From: Metabacillus sediminilitoris
Lineage (GTDB): Bacteria; Bacillota; Bacilli; Bacillales; Bacillaceae
Length of the DNA: 64,000 nt
Direction: 5' to 3'
Assembly: GCF_009720625.1 (NCBI RefSeq)
Contig: NZ_CP046266.1
Coordinates: 3,853,501 to 3,917,500 of the forward strand
A program made the translations under genes and the position numbers. Under the pieces are notes generated by a model. The model had not been told where the DNA came from, searched no databases, and saw nothing but the letters and a program-made list of their open reading frames with translations. This document shows, piece by piece, positions 44,777-55,873 of the stretch (positions are counted from its first letter, which is position 1; each line of letters starts with the position of its first letter).

Positions 44777-45943
44777 TTAGCCCGACTTAGTAAAATCACC
44801 CATCACACGTCTAAATAATTTCCACCAACTTGCTTCATTAATATCTTTCTCGGCAACTAATCTACTTTCCGCAATGATTTTTTCATCTTTTTTTAATTGA
44901 AGTGTACCAAGCTCTTCACCTTGTTTAATTGGAGCTTGAACATCTTTTTTCATCACAATCTCCTGTGTTACATTATCAACACTTTCACCTTTTTTAGTAA
45001 GAACAGATATCGGTTCAGAAGTCATTAGGTTAGCTTCATTTTCACTGCCTTTACTAACTTTCATCTTTGTTAAAACATGATCTTTTTCAAAAAGTGGATG
45101 TGTTTGATACTGACTAAAAGCATAATCAAGCATTTTTGTAACTTGTGCATTACGGTCCTTCGGAGTATCCGCTCCAAAAACAACGGCAATAACGCGCATA
45201 TTATCTTTTTTAGCAGTGGCTGTTAAACAGTATTTTGCTTCATTCGTAAATCCAGTCTTTACACCGTCTACACCTGGATAAAATTTAACAAGGCGATTTG
45301 TATTGACAAGCCAGAATTTTTTGTCAGAACCTTCTCGTAAATAATCTTCATATTTACCTGTAAACTTTGTAATACCTTCATACTTCAATAACTCTTTTGC
45401 CATTAACGCCATGTCATGAGCAGAGCTATAATGGCCATCCTCAGGTAAGCCAGTTGGATTTTTAAAATGAGTATTTTTCAAGCCCAATTCTTTTACTTTA
45501 TTATTCATCATATTGACAAACTCTTCAGTCGAACCTGCAATTTTTTCTGCCATTGCAACTGATGCATCATTACCTGACCCAATTGCAATACCTTTTAACA
45601 TTTGCTCGACTGTCATTTCTTCACCAGGTTCTAAAAAAATCTGTGATCCGCCCATTGATGCTGCATATTCGCTTGTACGAACCATTTCATCCATTTTTAT
45701 TTGATTTTTATCGAGTGCTTCCATTATAAGAAGCATTGTCATAATTTTTGTCATACTTGCTGGAGGCAGCTTTTCATCACTATTTTTATCGTACAAGATC
45801 GTTCCCGTATCACGTTCGATTAAAACAGCTGACTTCGCTTTATCTGCAAGTTCGACTTTAGTAGTAGATTCTTCGGCAAACGCCGCTGGTGTAACAGAAA
45901 TAAGCATTGCTATAAGCGTAAAACATGAGAGTATCCGTTTCAT
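44777..45943 (-). CDS. dacF: D-alanyl-D-alanine carboxypeptidase DacF
   Basis: This 388-aa penicillin-binding protein has a signal peptide (LSCFTLIAMLISVTPAAFAEE). Active-site motifs are SMTK (PPASMTKIMTM), SGN (GSGNDASVAM) and KTG (GVKTGFT). A C-terminal beta domain and an amphipathic tail follow. DacF trims spore-cortex cross-linking and is made in the forespore. ATG 45943 follows GGAGGG. Confidence 0.95.
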   Translation of the reverse strand: MKRILSCFTLIAMLISVTPAAFAEESTTKVELADKAKSAVLIERDTGTILYDKNSDEKLPPASMTKIMTMLLIMEALDKNQIKMDEMVRTSEYAASMGGSQIFLEPGEEMTVEQMLKGIAIGSGNDASVAMAEKIAGSTEEFVNMMNNKVKELGLKNTHFKNPTGLPEDGHYSSAHDMALMAKELLKYEGITKFTGKYEDYLREGSDKKFWLVNTNRLVKFYPGVDGVKTGFTNEAKYCLTATAKKDNMRVIAVVFGADTPKDRNAQVTKMLDYAFSQYQTHPLFEKDHVLTKMKVSKGSENEANLMTSEPISVLTKKGESVDNVTQEIVMKKDVQAPIKQGEELGTLQLKKDEKIIAESRLVAEKDINEASWWKLFRRVMGDFTKSG

Positions 45944-46082
45944 TTCATAAGCCCTCCATTCTTTATACATTCCATTTTTTCCAATGGCAGGGAAATTATA
46001 CTAAGTAAACAGGGAAAAGTTTTTTGGAGAGATGATTGTTAGGGAAACGTGAGGGATATATAACCGGCATCATTTTCAAAAG

Positions 46083-46111
46083 AAAACCACAGCCATTACG
46101 ACTGTGGTTTT
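46083..46111 (-). terminator. terminator of the nucleoside-catabolism operon
   Basis: The 10-bp perfect stem AAAACCACAG / CTGTGGTTTT lies 12 bp after the pdp stop. Confidence 0.85.
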
Positions 46112-46123
46112 CAACTTTATTCC

Positions 46124-47425
46124 TTATTCCACCGTAGCATAAATCAATTCTGGCGCTTTTACCTCACTGCCAGATATCGATATACTTTTATAAAGTTTCT
46201 GTTTCACTTCATCTACATTTTCATAATTACTATGAATCGTAACAAGTGACTCTCCCTTTTTAACTGAGTCACCGATTTTTTTATTTAATACAAGTCCAAC
46301 AGCTAGATCAATTTGTGATTCTTTTGTTGCACGGCCTGCCCCTAATAACATGGCTGCTGTACCGACTGCATCGGCGATAATTTCAGAAATATATCCATCT
46401 TCTTGTGCTTCTAACTCAATGACATATTTAGCTTGTGGTAATGTTTCTGGCTGATCGACAACTGATCCATCTCCACCTTGAGCTTCTAGAAATATTTTTA
46501 ATGTTTGCAACGCTTTCCCGTTGTTCATGACTTCTACAAGCATTGTACGAGCCTCTTCTAATGACTCAGCTTTTCCAGCTAAAAGCACCATGTAACTTCC
46601 TAAAGTTAAACAAAGTTCTTCTAAGTCTTTTGGTCCTTTTCCACTTAGAGTATCAATTGCTTCTTTTACTTCAAGTGCATTTCCAATTGCGAAGCCTAGG
46701 GGCTGGCTCATGTCTGAAATAACAGCCATGGTTCTGCGGCCAACTAGATTCCCAATATCGACCATTGCTTTTGCGAGTTCTTTTGATTCCTTTAAATCTT
46801 TCATGAACGCACCTGCACCCGTTTTTACATCTAGTACGATAGCATCAGCACCTGCAGCAATTTTTTTACTCATTATTGAACTTGCGATAAGGGGGATACT
46901 GTTAACAGTTGCGGTTACATCACGTAATGCATAGAGACTTTTGTCAGCTGGTGTTAGATTTCCGCTCTGTCCAATTACAGCAATTTTATTTTTATTAACG
47001 AGTTCAATAAATTGTTTATTTTCAATTTCGACATGAAAACCTGGAACAGATTCTAGTTTATCAATTGTTCCACCTGTATGACCTAAACCTCTTCCGGACA
47101 TTTTTGCAACAGGAACACCAACAGCTGCTACTAATGGTCCTAAAACAAGTGTCGTCGTATCACCTACTCCACCTGTACTATGTTTATCGACTTTTATTCC
47201 TTCGATCTCGCTTAAATCAATCGTATCACCAGAATGTACCATTGCCATTGTAAGTTCAGCACGTTCCTTATCTGTCATCCCTTGAAAATAAATAGCCATT
47301 GTAAATGCACTCATTTGGTAGTCAGGAATATCACCAGTTGTATAATTCTCAATAATATAATGGATTTCTTCCTTTGTTAATTCTTGACCATCTCGCTTTT
47401 TTTCGATTAAATCAACCATTCTCAT
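46124..47425 (-). CDS. pdp: pyrimidine-nucleoside phosphorylase
   Basis: This 433-aa enzyme cleaves uridine and (deoxy)thymidine to base and sugar-1-phosphate. The family signature [17 protein letters not shown] is present, with [12 protein letters not shown] as the phosphate site. ATG 47425 follows AAGGTGAG. It lies 21 bp after punA, so one operon with deoB and punA makes and isomerises pentose-1-phosphates. Confidence 0.96.
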   Translation of the reverse strand: MRMVDLIEKKRDGQELTKEEIHYIIENYTTGDIPDYQMSAFTMAIYFQGMTDKERAELTMAMVHSGDTIDLSEIEGIKVDKHSTGGVGDTTTLVLGPLVAAVGVPVAKMSGRGLGHTGGTIDKLESVPGFHVEIENKQFIELVNKNKIAVIGQSGNLTPADKSLYALRDVTATVNSIPLIASSIMSKKIAAGADAIVLDVKTGAGAFMKDLKESKELAKAMVDIGNLVGRRTMAVISDMSQPLGFAIGNALEVKEAIDTLSGKGPKDLEELCLTLGSYMVLLAGKAESLEEARTMLVEVMNNGKALQTLKIFLEAQGGDGSVVDQPETLPQAKYVIELEAQEDGYISEIIADAVGTAAMLLGAGRATKESQIDLAVGLVLNKKIGDSVKKGESLVTIHSNYENVDEVKQKLYKSISISGSEVKAPELIYATVE

Positions 47426-47445
47426 AGATAATCTCACCTTTATTT

Positions 47446-48273
47446 TTAGTTTGATTTTTGGATATTTTCAACGATATTTTTGACAAGATTTAAAAAGTTT
47501 GCACGTACTCTATCTGTTGTTTCAATCACTTCATCATGTGATAACGGCTGATCTAATATTCCTGCAGCCATATTAGAAATACAGGAAATACCTAAAACTT
47601 TCAGTCCGGCATGTTTTGCTATGATTACTTCAGGAACGGTTGACATACCAACAGCATCTCCTCCTAATGTACGAAGTGCACGTACCTCGGCAGGCGTTTC
47701 ATATGAAGGTCCAGTATTCCCAACATAAACTCCTTCTTGAAGTTTAATGTTTAATTCTTTTGCACACTTTTTCGCCATATTTCTAAGCTTTATATCATAA
47801 CTTTCAGACATATCAGGGAAACGCACACCAAATTTATCATCATTTGGCCCAATTAATGGATTTGTTCCCATATTATTAATATGGTCTGTAAGCAGCATTA
47901 AGTCTCCAGCTTGAAAAGACTCATTAATACCACCAGCGGCATTTGTTACAATTAATGTTTCAACTCCAAGTTCTTTCATGACTCGGACAGGGGCTGTAAC
48001 TTTGTCTAGACTGTATCCTTCATAAAAGTGAAAGCGGCCTTGCATCGCCACTACATTTGCTCCTTTAAGCAAACCAAAAACGAGCTGTCCTGCATGTCCT
48101 TCAACTGTTGAAACAGGAAAATTTGGAATCTCATTGTAAGGTATTTTTACTGGATTCTCAATTTCATCTGCTAATACACCTAAACCGGAACCTAAAATCA
48201 ATCCAATTTTAGGGGTTGCTGTGAATTTCGTTTTTAAATAACTAGCTGCTTCCATTATATTTTCGTAATTCAT
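47446..48273 (-). CDS. punA: purine-nucleoside phosphorylase (trimeric type)
   Basis: This 275-aa PNP-I enzyme is equivalent to B. subtilis PupG. Motifs are [30 protein letters not shown] and VTNAAGGIN. It cleaves guanosine and inosine. ATG 48273 follows AGGAGGA. Confidence 0.95.
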   Translation of the reverse strand: MNYENIMEAASYLKTKFTATPKIGLILGSGLGVLADEIENPVKIPYNEIPNFPVSTVEGHAGQLVFGLLKGANVVAMQGRFHFYEGYSLDKVTAPVRVMKELGVETLIVTNAAGGINESFQAGDLMLLTDHINNMGTNPLIGPNDDKFGVRFPDMSESYDIKLRNMAKKCAKELNIKLQEGVYVGNTGPSYETPAEVRALRTLGGDAVGMSTVPEVIIAKHAGLKVLGISCISNMAAGILDQPLSHDEVIETTDRVRANFLNLVKNIVENIQKSN

Positions 48274-48400
48274 TCCGTCTCCTCCTATTTTAACTCTGAT
48301 CATATGCTTTTTTGCGAATAATCGCTAGTTAACTTTATCAGACAATTTATAGGGCGCCATCCACTAACTAAATTCGTCTATGTTAATGTTAAGTTGATAT

Positions 48401-49591
48401 TTATTGTCCGTTCAGGTTAGATAAAAAGCTTTTTCCATACGCAGGCATTTTCACCTTGAAATTATCGGCAATTGCAGCCCCAACATCGGCAAATGTATCT
48501 CTTAATGGCATTTCCTTACCCATTTTATTTCTTGGACTGTATACAAGTAGCGGCACGAATTCACGTGTATGATCTGTGCCGTGGTGAACAGGGTCATTTC
48601 CATGATCAGCTGTGATTATCAATAAGTCTTGTTCTGTTAATTTTTCAAGAACTTCTGTTAATCTAGCATCAAATTCCTCAAGCGCTTTTCCATAACCAGC
48701 TGGATCACGACGGTGACCAAATAAGGCATCAAAATCTACTAGATTCACAAAGCTAAGACCTGTGAAATCCATCCCGATTGTATCATTTAACTTATCCATT
48801 CCATCCATATTCGATTTCGTTCGTAATGATTTTGTGATTCCTTCCCCATCATAAATGTCTGAAATCTTTCCAATAGCAATAACATCTAGTCCACTATCTT
48901 TTAGTTCATTCATCACCGTTCGATCAAACGGTTTTAATGCGTAGTCGTGGCGATTTGCTGTTCTCGTGAATTCCCCTGGTTTTCCTATAAATGGACGTGC
49001 GATGACACGACCAACCATATATTTTTCATCAAGTGTCAGTTCACGAGCTAATTCACATATTTTATATAGTTCATCTAAAGGTACAATTTCTTCATGTGCG
49101 GCAATTTGTAAGACAGAATCCGCAGATGTATAAACAATCAATGCACCTGTTTTCATATGTTCTTCGCCAAGTTCATCTAAAATTTCCGTTCCAGATGCAG
49201 GTTTGTTCCCGATTATTTTCCGTCCTGTTTTTTCTTCTAATGCATTAAGAAGTTCAGCTGGGAAACCTTCTGGAAATACCTTAAATGGCTGTTCGATGTT
49301 TAAACCCATTATCTCCCAGTGTCCTGTCATTGTATCTTTTCCATTTGAAGCCTCTTGCATTTTTGTAAAAAAAGCATGTGGTTGTGCTTGAACAGGAATC
49401 CCTTTTATTTCTCGAATATTACTCAGGCCTAGTTTTGACATGTTCGGCATTTTAAGTCCGCCCATATGTTCAGCGATATGACCCAGTGTATCAGAACCTA
49501 AATCATTAAACTTTGCTGCATCTGGTGCTTCCCCAATTCCGACAGAATCAAGCACAATTAAAAAAATGCGTTTATATGTATAATTTGACAT
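48401..49591 (-). CDS. deoB: phosphopentomutase
   Basis: This 396-aa alkaline-phosphatase-superfamily enzyme (B. subtilis Drm) turns (deoxy)ribose-1-phosphate into the 5-phosphate. Motifs are [13 protein letters not shown], the catalytic-Thr segment [22 protein letters not shown] and [11 protein letters not shown] 49591 follows AAAGGAGG. Confidence 0.96.
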   Translation of the reverse strand: MSNYTYKRIFLIVLDSVGIGEAPDAAKFNDLGSDTLGHIAEHMGGLKMPNMSKLGLSNIREIKGIPVQAQPHAFFTKMQEASNGKDTMTGHWEIMGLNIEQPFKVFPEGFPAELLNALEEKTGRKIIGNKPASGTEILDELGEEHMKTGALIVYTSADSVLQIAAHEEIVPLDELYKICELARELTLDEKYMVGRVIARPFIGKPGEFTRTANRHDYALKPFDRTVMNELKDSGLDVIAIGKISDIYDGEGITKSLRTKSNMDGMDKLNDTIGMDFTGLSFVNLVDFDALFGHRRDPAGYGKALEEFDARLTEVLEKLTEQDLLIITADHGNDPVHHGTDHTREFVPLLVYSPRNKMGKEMPLRDTFADVGAAIADNFKVKMPAYGKSFLSNLNGQ

Positions 49592-49836
49592 GGAAATCCT
49601 CCTTTTACATATTACTGTTCCTTGTATCACAAGTTTCCATTCGAAACATGAACTTGTCAGAAGTCTGACAACCGTGCGTCCTCTTCATTATAATCCTCTT
49701 ATAGCGCCATTGACAACTTATATTATGCTAATTCCCTATTCTAATTTTTTAAAGGCAAAAAGCAAAAAAAGTGTGATCTCTTCTTATATCCTAGAGGCAA
49801 AAGTAAAAGCAGAGTCGATGTGTGAACATAAAAAGA

Positions 49837-49869
49837 AACAAGCAACCCCACGACTGTGTGATGCTTGTT
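49837..49869 (-). terminator. terminator overlapping the xerD stop
   Basis: The stem AACAAGCA / TGCTTGTT has a loop of 17 nt and a T5 stretch soon after on the minus strand. It separates xerD from deoB. Confidence 0.65.
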
Positions 49870-50761
49870 AGGCTCTCGGATGAAATTGGTTGTAAACATC
49901 CTTTAATCTCGATTTTGTTACATGTGTATAAATTTGTGTTGTTGAAATATCTGCGTGCCCGAGCATTTCTTGAACTGCTCTTAGATCTGCTCCATTTTCT
50001 AGTAAATGTGTTGCAAAAGAATGTCTTAATGTATGTGGAGTTAATTCTTTATTTACATTTGCTTCAATAGCAATTTTCTTTAGGTTTTTCCAAAAGCCTT
50101 GCCTTGATATACGCTTGCCATGATGGTTGACAAACAGGGCTTCAGTTGGTTGTTTTACATTTATTAATTTTGGTCTGCCTTTTTCGATGTAATTTGTGAT
50201 AACTTCTGTTGCGGTTCGTCCAATTGGGACAATGCGTTCTTTATTTCCTTTACCATAACAACGAATAAAACCCATTGTTAAATGGACATCTGTCAAATTT
50301 AAATTGATCATTTCACTTACACGAATTCCTGTTGCATATAAAAGTTCAAGCATTGCTTTATCTCGATAGCCAAATGGTGATGATAGTTTTGGTGTTTCAA
50401 GCAGCTTTTCAACCTCCTGCAATGAGAGGATTTTAGGCAGGCTTCTTTCTAATTGTGGAGACTCTATTAAAACGGACGGGTCTTGGTCAGCTTGTTTTTC
50501 TCTTAATAAAAATTGATGAAACGAGCGGATTGAAGCTGTATGTCTTGCAATCGTTTTACTGGATTTCCCTGCTTCCTTTAAAAACTTCAAAAATTGGATG
50601 ATATGTAGACGGGTGACATTGTTATATGAGTTGATTTGTTGTTTTTCCACTAAATGTTTATGGTAACTTTTTAGATCTCTTTCATACGATACAAGTGTGT
50701 TTTTCGATAAGCCTCTCTCCACTAGTAAAAAATGGATAAAATCGTTTAGTTGATCCTTCAA
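49868..50761 (-). CDS. xerD: site-specific tyrosine recombinase XerD
   Basis: This 297-aa recombinase (B. subtilis RipX) resolves chromosome dimers at dif. The SAM-like N-domain begins [19 protein letters not shown]. Catalytic residues lie in ATGIRVSEM (Arg), [18 protein letters not shown] (His-Arg), [13 protein letters not shown] (His, Tyr). TTG 50761 follows GGGGAG. Confidence 0.96.
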   Translation of the reverse strand: MKDQLNDFIHFLLVERGLSKNTLVSYERDLKSYHKHLVEKQQINSYNNVTRLHIIQFLKFLKEAGKSSKTIARHTASIRSFHQFLLREKQADQDPSVLIESPQLERSLPKILSLQEVEKLLETPKLSSPFGYRDKAMLELLYATGIRVSEMINLNLTDVHLTMGFIRCYGKGNKERIVPIGRTATEVITNYIEKGRPKLINVKQPTEALFVNHHGKRISRQGFWKNLKKIAIEANVNKELTPHTLRHSFATHLLENGADLRAVQEMLGHADISTTQIYTHVTKSRLKDVYNQFHPRA

Positions 50762-50767
50762 ATTTTT

Positions 50768-50995
50768 CTACTCCCCATTATCATAAAAGAAAATTAATCT
50801 GTTAAACCAGCTTTCTTCTTCATTTGATACCATGTTTGTTACCTTCAAAGCTGCACCTTCCGGTTGATCATATCGATGCATATCTTGGTACTCTAAGTTC
50901 ACCCAAATAATAGCATAATAGAATAAAATCGTAAATCCAGTAAATAAAACAAACACTTTTAACATATCTCCAACTGTTTTTAACCATCGAATCAT
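50768..50995 (-). CDS. yqzK: YqzK-like membrane protein (DUF4227)
   Basis: This 75-aa protein has one membrane helix (VFVLFTGFTILFYYAIIWV) and a charged tail. Its place between fur and xerD matches yqzK; no function is known. The stop is 6 bp before xerD's start. Confidence 0.82.
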   Translation of the reverse strand: MIRWLKTVGDMLKVFVLFTGFTILFYYAIIWVNLEYQDMHRYDQPEGAALKVTNMVSNEEESWFNRLIFFYDNGE

Positions 50996-51249
50996 GAGAA
51001 ACCTCCGAATTATATCTTTTACTTACTTTTATAGGCAGATCATTTGTTTACAATTTTTCATTTGAAGGATCAAACATAATAGGGTATATTTTGTGTGATA
51101 TTAGAAGATATGCCAAAGAGGACAAACTTTATACATAAAATTTAGAAACGGTATGAAATCTTTTCTACTTATTTAAAATCTCGTTACATCTGTCGATTTG
51201 CAGCCAGTTTTATTGCAAGTTAATCTTTACAATACCCTTTTCTTCATAC

Positions 51250-51278
51250 AAAAAAGCCTAACTATTATAAGTTAGACT
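51250..51278 (-). terminator. terminator of fur
   Basis: The stem CTAACT / AGTTAG, extended by GCC, is followed by T6 on the minus strand. Confidence 0.82.
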
Positions 51279-51281
51279 TAG

Positions 51282-51746
51282 TTAATCTTTACTATTTTGA
51301 GTTTCTTCTTTTTCTTGACATTTTGCACAAATCCCATGAAATGTTAAGCGATGATCTTTAATTTTAAATTTCCAATCCCGTTCAACGATTTCTTCTACAT
51401 CTTCTAATAAATCATCTTGGATTTCAGCAACAGAACCACATTCAATACATACTAAATGGTGATGAAAATGTGCCGCACCTTCTTTTCGAAGATCATATCT
51501 AGATACTCCATCACCAAAGTTAATCTTATCAACAACTTTTAATTCAGTTAATAATTCTAATGTTCGATAAACAGTTGCCAAGCCAATTTCTGGGGCTTTT
51601 TCTTTTACTAGAAGGTACACATCTTCTGCGCTTAAGTGATCTTCTTCGTTTTCTAGTAATACCCGTACAGTTGCTTCACGCTGGGGTGTTAGTTTATAGC
51701 TAGCAGAATGCAGCTGCTTCTTGATCCGATCAATGCGGTTTTCCAT
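51282..51746 (-). CDS. fur: ferric uptake regulator Fur
   Basis: This 154-aa regulator is nearly identical to B. subtilis Fur in the visible core: SYKLTPQREATVRVLLENE, ATVYRTLELLTELKVVDKI, AAHFHHHLVCIECG and a C-terminal CAKC zinc site. Its Fe-loaded form should bind the perfect Fur box at 23.97 kb in this window. Confidence 0.95.
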   Translation of the reverse strand: MENRIDRIKKQLHSASYKLTPQREATVRVLLENEEDHLSAEDVYLLVKEKAPEIGLATVYRTLELLTELKVVDKINFGDGVSRYDLRKEGAAHFHHHLVCIECGSVAEIQDDLLEDVEEIVERDWKFKIKDHRLTFHGICAKCQEKEETQNSKD

Positions 51747-51863
51747 ATCGATTCTTCCTCCCTCGCCGCGTTCCCAAAACTATTATATATCAAGGTAAGG
51801 AAGGTGTCCAACTAAAATGATTATAAAGTAATAAAAAGAATTTATATTATTTAATAATAATTA

Positions 51864-52517
51864 TTATTTACTGACCAATTCTACAACATTTTTCATTAAT
51901 AGCGGTGACGCATAAGCCTCAAAACCTGATGCAACGATAGCAAGTACGCCAATAAATAGAAAAACTGTGACATATCTCATAAATAAAGAGAACGGTGCAT
52001 CCATATTGCTTGTTTTCTTTACGAAGAGCTGTCGGATGATTTTTAGAGAAAATGCGATTGCAACAGAACACATAATGATAAATGCAGGAATTAGCAAGAT
52101 ATTTTGCGGCAGCACTGTGACAAATGAAAGCAAAAACCCTTTAATCCCTAATTGATTAACTAAGAAACCAACTGTAAAACCGACGACCATTCCCTTAATA
52201 AACAGCATGACTAATATAACAGGAAGTCCAATAATTGAAACTCCTAAAATCCACATTAAGCCTAAATATTTTAAATTATGTAAAAAGCTTTGCTGGAACA
52301 TATCCGTAGAACTGGCTATTTTCCCTTCTGCCACTTGTCCAAAAAATCGATTTAAATAGTAATATAAATCTTCTTTTTGGCTTAAATTCATACTATTAAC
52401 GATAATTGCCCCAAAGATTACACCCATTAAGAATAATACACAGACAAACAAGTATATTGAAGAATGCTCTTTAAGATGCTGCTTTATCATTGCATTGATT
52501 GGCAGTTGTCTTCGCAT
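51864..52517 (-). CDS. spoIIM: stage II sporulation protein M
   Basis: This 217-aa protein has about five membrane helices and forms the DMP engulfment complex with SpoIID and SpoIIP in the mother cell. N-terminal [19 protein letters not shown] and the central [15 protein letters not shown] fit SpoIIM. Position beside fur is conserved. Confidence 0.94.
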   Translation of the reverse strand: MRRQLPINAMIKQHLKEHSSIYLFVCVLFLMGVIFGAIIVNSMNLSQKEDLYYYLNRFFGQVAEGKIASSTDMFQQSFLHNLKYLGLMWILGVSIIGLPVILVMLFIKGMVVGFTVGFLVNQLGIKGFLLSFVTVLPQNILLIPAFIIMCSVAIAFSLKIIRQLFVKKTSNMDAPFSLFMRYVTVFLFIGVLAIVASGFEAYASPLLMKNVVELVSK

Positions 52518-52626
52518 GATTATTTCCTCCCGTCATTCACTTACTAGAGTATATGAGAGGATTGCCATTCTATGACTTAAAAAAGAGTGCTTTTACTTTT
52601 AATAGATTACCTTTTATAAATAAAAA

Positions 52627-52649
52627 AGGGGACATGAAGTGCATCCCCT
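52627..52649 (-). terminator. terminator after yqxK
   Basis: The stem AGGGGA / TCCCCT is followed by T6 on the minus strand. Confidence 0.75.
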
Positions 52650-52661
52650 GATTTCATTTTA

Positions 52662-53828
52662 TTACACCCCGGTTATCTTTCCATATATTCCACCGCCGCC
52701 AGTTTTAACTTTAAGACTTCCCTCTCGAGCTGCTACTATATAATCTACAATTTTTTCTTTTACGACTTTTCCCAGTGCCTCTCTTGGGACTTCATGGAGG
52801 ATATTCATTTCCGTACCAAACATATTTTTCAATTTCTCCAATGTTTTCGGACCGAGACCAGGGATAAATTGAAGTGGTACTTGGTGTATATATGGCGGCC
52901 GTTCATGGCTATTTTCAATTCCGCCCGCTAATTCTTTAAGTCTGTTTGATACTCCTTTGGTAAAGCGAGTGCTCCCACAATTTTTACATTTCTTTTCATC
53001 CAATAATGGTTTAACTCCGCATTTTTCACATGTTGTTTCATAATATTTTCCCAAATATGGATTTAATCCATAATTTGCTTCGATCCTTCTTCCATCTTCC
53101 CTAGCTAAAGCCATTTTAAGCTCTAAAAAAGTAGGTTCTTGTAAGATGATCCGCTGATACTCTCTACCAATTTTCGGTAGCGAATGTGCATCTGAATTTG
53201 TTAGAAATGTGTAACGGTGAAGTTCTGCTATTTGATCGGCCATCTTTGTATCAGAGCTTAATCCTAGTTCCACTGCATCAATTAAATTCCCATCAAATAC
53301 TTCTTCTAAGGAATAAATGACACCACTGCCATACAAACTTTTATGCGGCGTAAAAATATGAGCAGGTATAAATAAACCACCTAGTTCTTTTACTTTTTTT
53401 TGAAGTGTTTTTCCATTTTCATAAATTCTTTGAGAACTTAATGTAAGATTTGTTAATCGCGATGAAAGCCAGTTTGAAAACATCTGCATCTTTTCTAGTG
53501 TTGGCAAAAATGCCAATACATGGATTGGTCCTTTACATGCATCATCATATATTTCCAACTCACTCCCAAGAATTAAGGTTGTGTTATAGAAGCGAATACC
53601 ACCATCACTTAATTCCATACAAACACCGTTTTCAATCAGTTTTTTTAGTGTAAGTAAGATTTCAGGTACATGACAATCAATGATACCTATCATATCCATA
53701 CCCTTATGTTCACTTGCTTCAACTAAAATATTTTCTAATGTGAGCGATTTTGAAGCTGTTATTTTTACTGGCCTTCCTGAAGTTGTTTGGCCAATGTGTA
53801 TATGTAAATCAGCAAAATAACGATTCAT
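52662..53828 (-). CDS. yqxK: PHP-family endonuclease Q-like protein YqxK
   Basis: This 388-aa protein has a PHP metal-binding domain (DLHIHIGQTTSGRP, GIIDCHVPE, FIPAHIFTP, TNSDAHSL), a zinc ribbon (CEKCGVKPL...CKNCGS) and a helix-hairpin-helix (IPGLGPKTLEKL). This is the layout of endonuclease Q, which cuts DNA at deaminated bases. It shares a transcript with nudF (3-bp gap). Confidence 0.9.
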   Translation of the reverse strand: MNRYFADLHIHIGQTTSGRPVKITASKSLTLENILVEASEHKGMDMIGIIDCHVPEILLTLKKLIENGVCMELSDGGIRFYNTTLILGSELEIYDDACKGPIHVLAFLPTLEKMQMFSNWLSSRLTNLTLSSQRIYENGKTLQKKVKELGGLFIPAHIFTPHKSLYGSGVIYSLEEVFDGNLIDAVELGLSSDTKMADQIAELHRYTFLTNSDAHSLPKIGREYQRIILQEPTFLELKMALAREDGRRIEANYGLNPYLGKYYETTCEKCGVKPLLDEKKCKNCGSTRFTKGVSNRLKELAGGIENSHERPPYIHQVPLQFIPGLGPKTLEKLKNMFGTEMNILHEVPREALGKVVKEKIVDYIVAAREGSLKVKTGGGGIYGKITGV

Positions 53829-53831
53829 GTT

Positions 53832-54380
53832 TTAACGAAGTGCTTTTTTCAGTTGCAAATATTGCACTGCATAAGCTGTTTTTGCATCATAGATTCGCTT
53901 ATTTTGAATCATTTCCAGCGCTTCGTCTAACGTCACCTCCATCACATCTAAAAATTCATCTTCATCTAATTCCGCCGCTACTGTTAACTTCTCCAAATTC
54001 TCTGCAATAAATAAATGAACAAGCTCATCTGCAAAACCAGGTGAGGTATAAAATGAGATAAGCGGACGCAGCTCACCACATGTATAACCAGTTTCTTCTT
54101 GTAGTTCTCTTTTTGCTGTTGCCTCAGGCTCTTCACCTTTTTCTAGTTTTCCAGCAGGAATTTCAACTAGTGTTCTTCCTAAGGGTTTTCGAAATTGCTC
54201 TACCATTAGTATTTTATTTTCCGATGTTATTGCTATAACTGCTACTGCACCTGGATGTTTCACGATTTCCCGTGTACTAGTTTTCCCATTTGGAAGTTTT
54301 ACCTCTTCTACAAAAAGATCAATGACTCTGCCTTTAAAGATTTCTTTAGAAGAAATGGTTGTCTCTTTTAAATGTTCCAT
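53832..54380 (-). CDS. nudF: ADP-ribose pyrophosphatase NudF
   Basis: This is a 182-aa Nudix hydrolase. The Nudix box runs from GKLEKGEEPEATA through KRELQEETGY, with all G, R, E, E residues. N-terminal IFKGRVIDLFVEEVKLPNGK and HPGAVAVIAI are typical. It cleaves ADP-ribose. Confidence 0.94.
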   Translation of the reverse strand: MEHLKETTISSKEIFKGRVIDLFVEEVKLPNGKTSTREIVKHPGAVAVIAITSENKILMVEQFRKPLGRTLVEIPAGKLEKGEEPEATAKRELQEETGYTCGELRPLISFYTSPGFADELVHLFIAENLEKLTVAAELDEDEFLDVMEVTLDEALEMIQNKRIYDAKTAYAVQYLQLKKALR

Positions 54381-54394
54381 TCAATCAGCCCCTG

Positions 54395-54423
54395 TTCTAT
54401 TCGCTTTACTATCCTCATACATT
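54395..54423 (+). promoter_or_regulatory. sigma-E promoter of mciZ
   Basis: A -10 CATACATT (54416-54423) and a -35-like TTCTATT (54395-54401) are 14 bp apart, close to the mother-cell sigma-E consensus. This agrees with mother-cell expression of mciZ. Confidence 0.6.
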
Positions 54424-54458
54424 CTATCATATCTTATTGGAAAGGAATGGTTCCTAAC

Positions 54459-54620
54459 TTGAAAATCTATCGACTTGAAAAAGGAATTGTTCTTGTCGGA
54501 AAAGCATGGGAAATAAGAGCGAAATTAAGAGAATATAACCGATCATTTCGTACTGTAAAGGATTGGCTGCAGGATGAAAAAACAATGCAATACCCGATGA
54601 TTCCTCCTAAAAAACACTGA
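54459..54620 (+). CDS. mciZ: Z-ring formation inhibitor MciZ
   Basis: This is a 53-aa peptide with the core GIVLVGKAWEIRAKLREYNR and then SFRTVKDWL, matching MciZ, which caps FtsZ filaments in the mother cell. B. subtilis MciZ is 40 aa; here a 14-residue tail rich in Pro and Lys is added. TTG 54459 is the start that fits; ATG 54447 overlaps the ribosome site. Confidence 0.9.
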   Translation: MKIYRLEKGIVLVGKAWEIRAKLREYNRSFRTVKDWLQDEKTMQYPMIPPKKH

Positions 54621-54693
54621 GTGTTTTGAGTTGATTTTTCTCATTCCTTATACTAACCTAAGGCATTAAGATGGATTTTAAGGAGTGATCATA

Positions 54694-55611
54694 ATGCGAA
54701 AAAGACAGCTTGGACAATCAGATTTGTACATAAGTGAGGTAGGCCTAGGCTGTATGTCACTTGGTACTGATGAGAAACATGCTATTTCACTGATTGATGA
54801 AGCAATTGAACAGGGGATCAATTACCTAGATACTGCAGATTTATATGATTTTGGTCAAAATGAAACACTTGTTGGGAAAGCGATTAAACATCGCCGACAT
54901 GAGATCATTTTAGCCACCAAAGTAGGAAATCGTTGGAAAGAGGACAAATCTGGTTGGATGTGGGATCCATCTAAGACATATATAAAAGAAGCTGTAAAAC
55001 AAAGTTTAAAACGACTACAAACAGATTATATAGACCTCTACCAACTACATGGCGGGACGATTGAAGACCATATCGATGAAACCATCGATGCTTTTGAAGA
55101 TTTAAAACAAGAAGGAATTATCCGTCATTATGGAATTTCCTCGATACGACCAAATGTCATCAAGGAATATCTAGAGAAATCAAACATCGTCTCGATTATG
55201 ATGCAATACAGCTTATTGGATCGTCGACCTGAAGAACAATTTTCGCTTATAAGAGAAAAAGGTGTGAGTGTTATTGCCCGCGGTCCTCTTGCTAAGGGTC
55301 TTTTAACAGAAAAACCTCGTTCATTAAAGCTAGATAAATTTCATAGTAAAGGCTATTTATCTTATACTGAAAATGAACTTGAAGCACTGTTATCTGAACT
55401 TGAAAACGCAGATTCATCACATACTATGACAGAACTGGCATTGCAATATTGTCTACATCAGGACGTCGTAGCTGCAGTGATTCCTGGAGCAAGCAAAATC
55501 GAACAATTAATCGAGAATACTTCGGCTGGTTTAGCGAAACCTCTAACTGAACAAGTATATGACAAACTCCAGCACCTGGCGAAACTTGATCAATATAAAC
55601 AGCACCGTTAA
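54694..55611 (+). CDS. yqkF: aldo/keto reductase YqkF
   Basis: This is a 305-aa NADPH-dependent aldo/keto reductase. The catalytic Asp-Tyr-Lys-His set lies in LDTADLYDFG, ATKVGNRW and YQLHGGTIED. ATG 54694 follows AAGGAG. The substrate is not known. The position next to mciZ is conserved. Confidence 0.92.
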   Translation: MRKRQLGQSDLYISEVGLGCMSLGTDEKHAISLIDEAIEQGINYLDTADLYDFGQNETLVGKAIKHRRHEIILATKVGNRWKEDKSGWMWDPSKTYIKEAVKQSLKRLQTDYIDLYQLHGGTIEDHIDETIDAFEDLKQEGIIRHYGISSIRPNVIKEYLEKSNIVSIMMQYSLLDRRPEEQFSLIREKGVSVIARGPLAKGLLTEKPRSLKLDKFHSKGYLSYTENELEALLSELENADSSHTMTELALQYCLHQDVVAAVIPGASKIEQLIENTSAGLAKPLTEQVYDKLQHLAKLDQYKQHR

Positions 55612-55670
55612 CCTCTTATCAACGAACTTTATCTAAATTGGAATGACTAGTAATCATTCATCCAATAAAG

Positions 55671-55701
55671 AAAAAACGGGATCTACTTGATCCCGTTTTT
55701 C
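55671..55701 (+). terminator. terminator of yqkF
   Basis: The stem ACGGGATC / GATCCCGT is flanked by A6 and T5 runs, so it can act in both directions. The gap to 55873 holds nothing else. Confidence 0.88.
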
Positions 55702-55873
55702 TTTATGGTTAAAGGGTGTTTTTTCACACGTTGAAATGTGTTATTTAATAACTACATATCCATCGCTACATATTTTTTTCAATTGGAATCGCATAACTTT
55801 CCGTATTTACAATTCATGGGATATCTCCTAGACTTTAAGACTATTCAAAATAATAAATCCTTAGAAAGCCATT

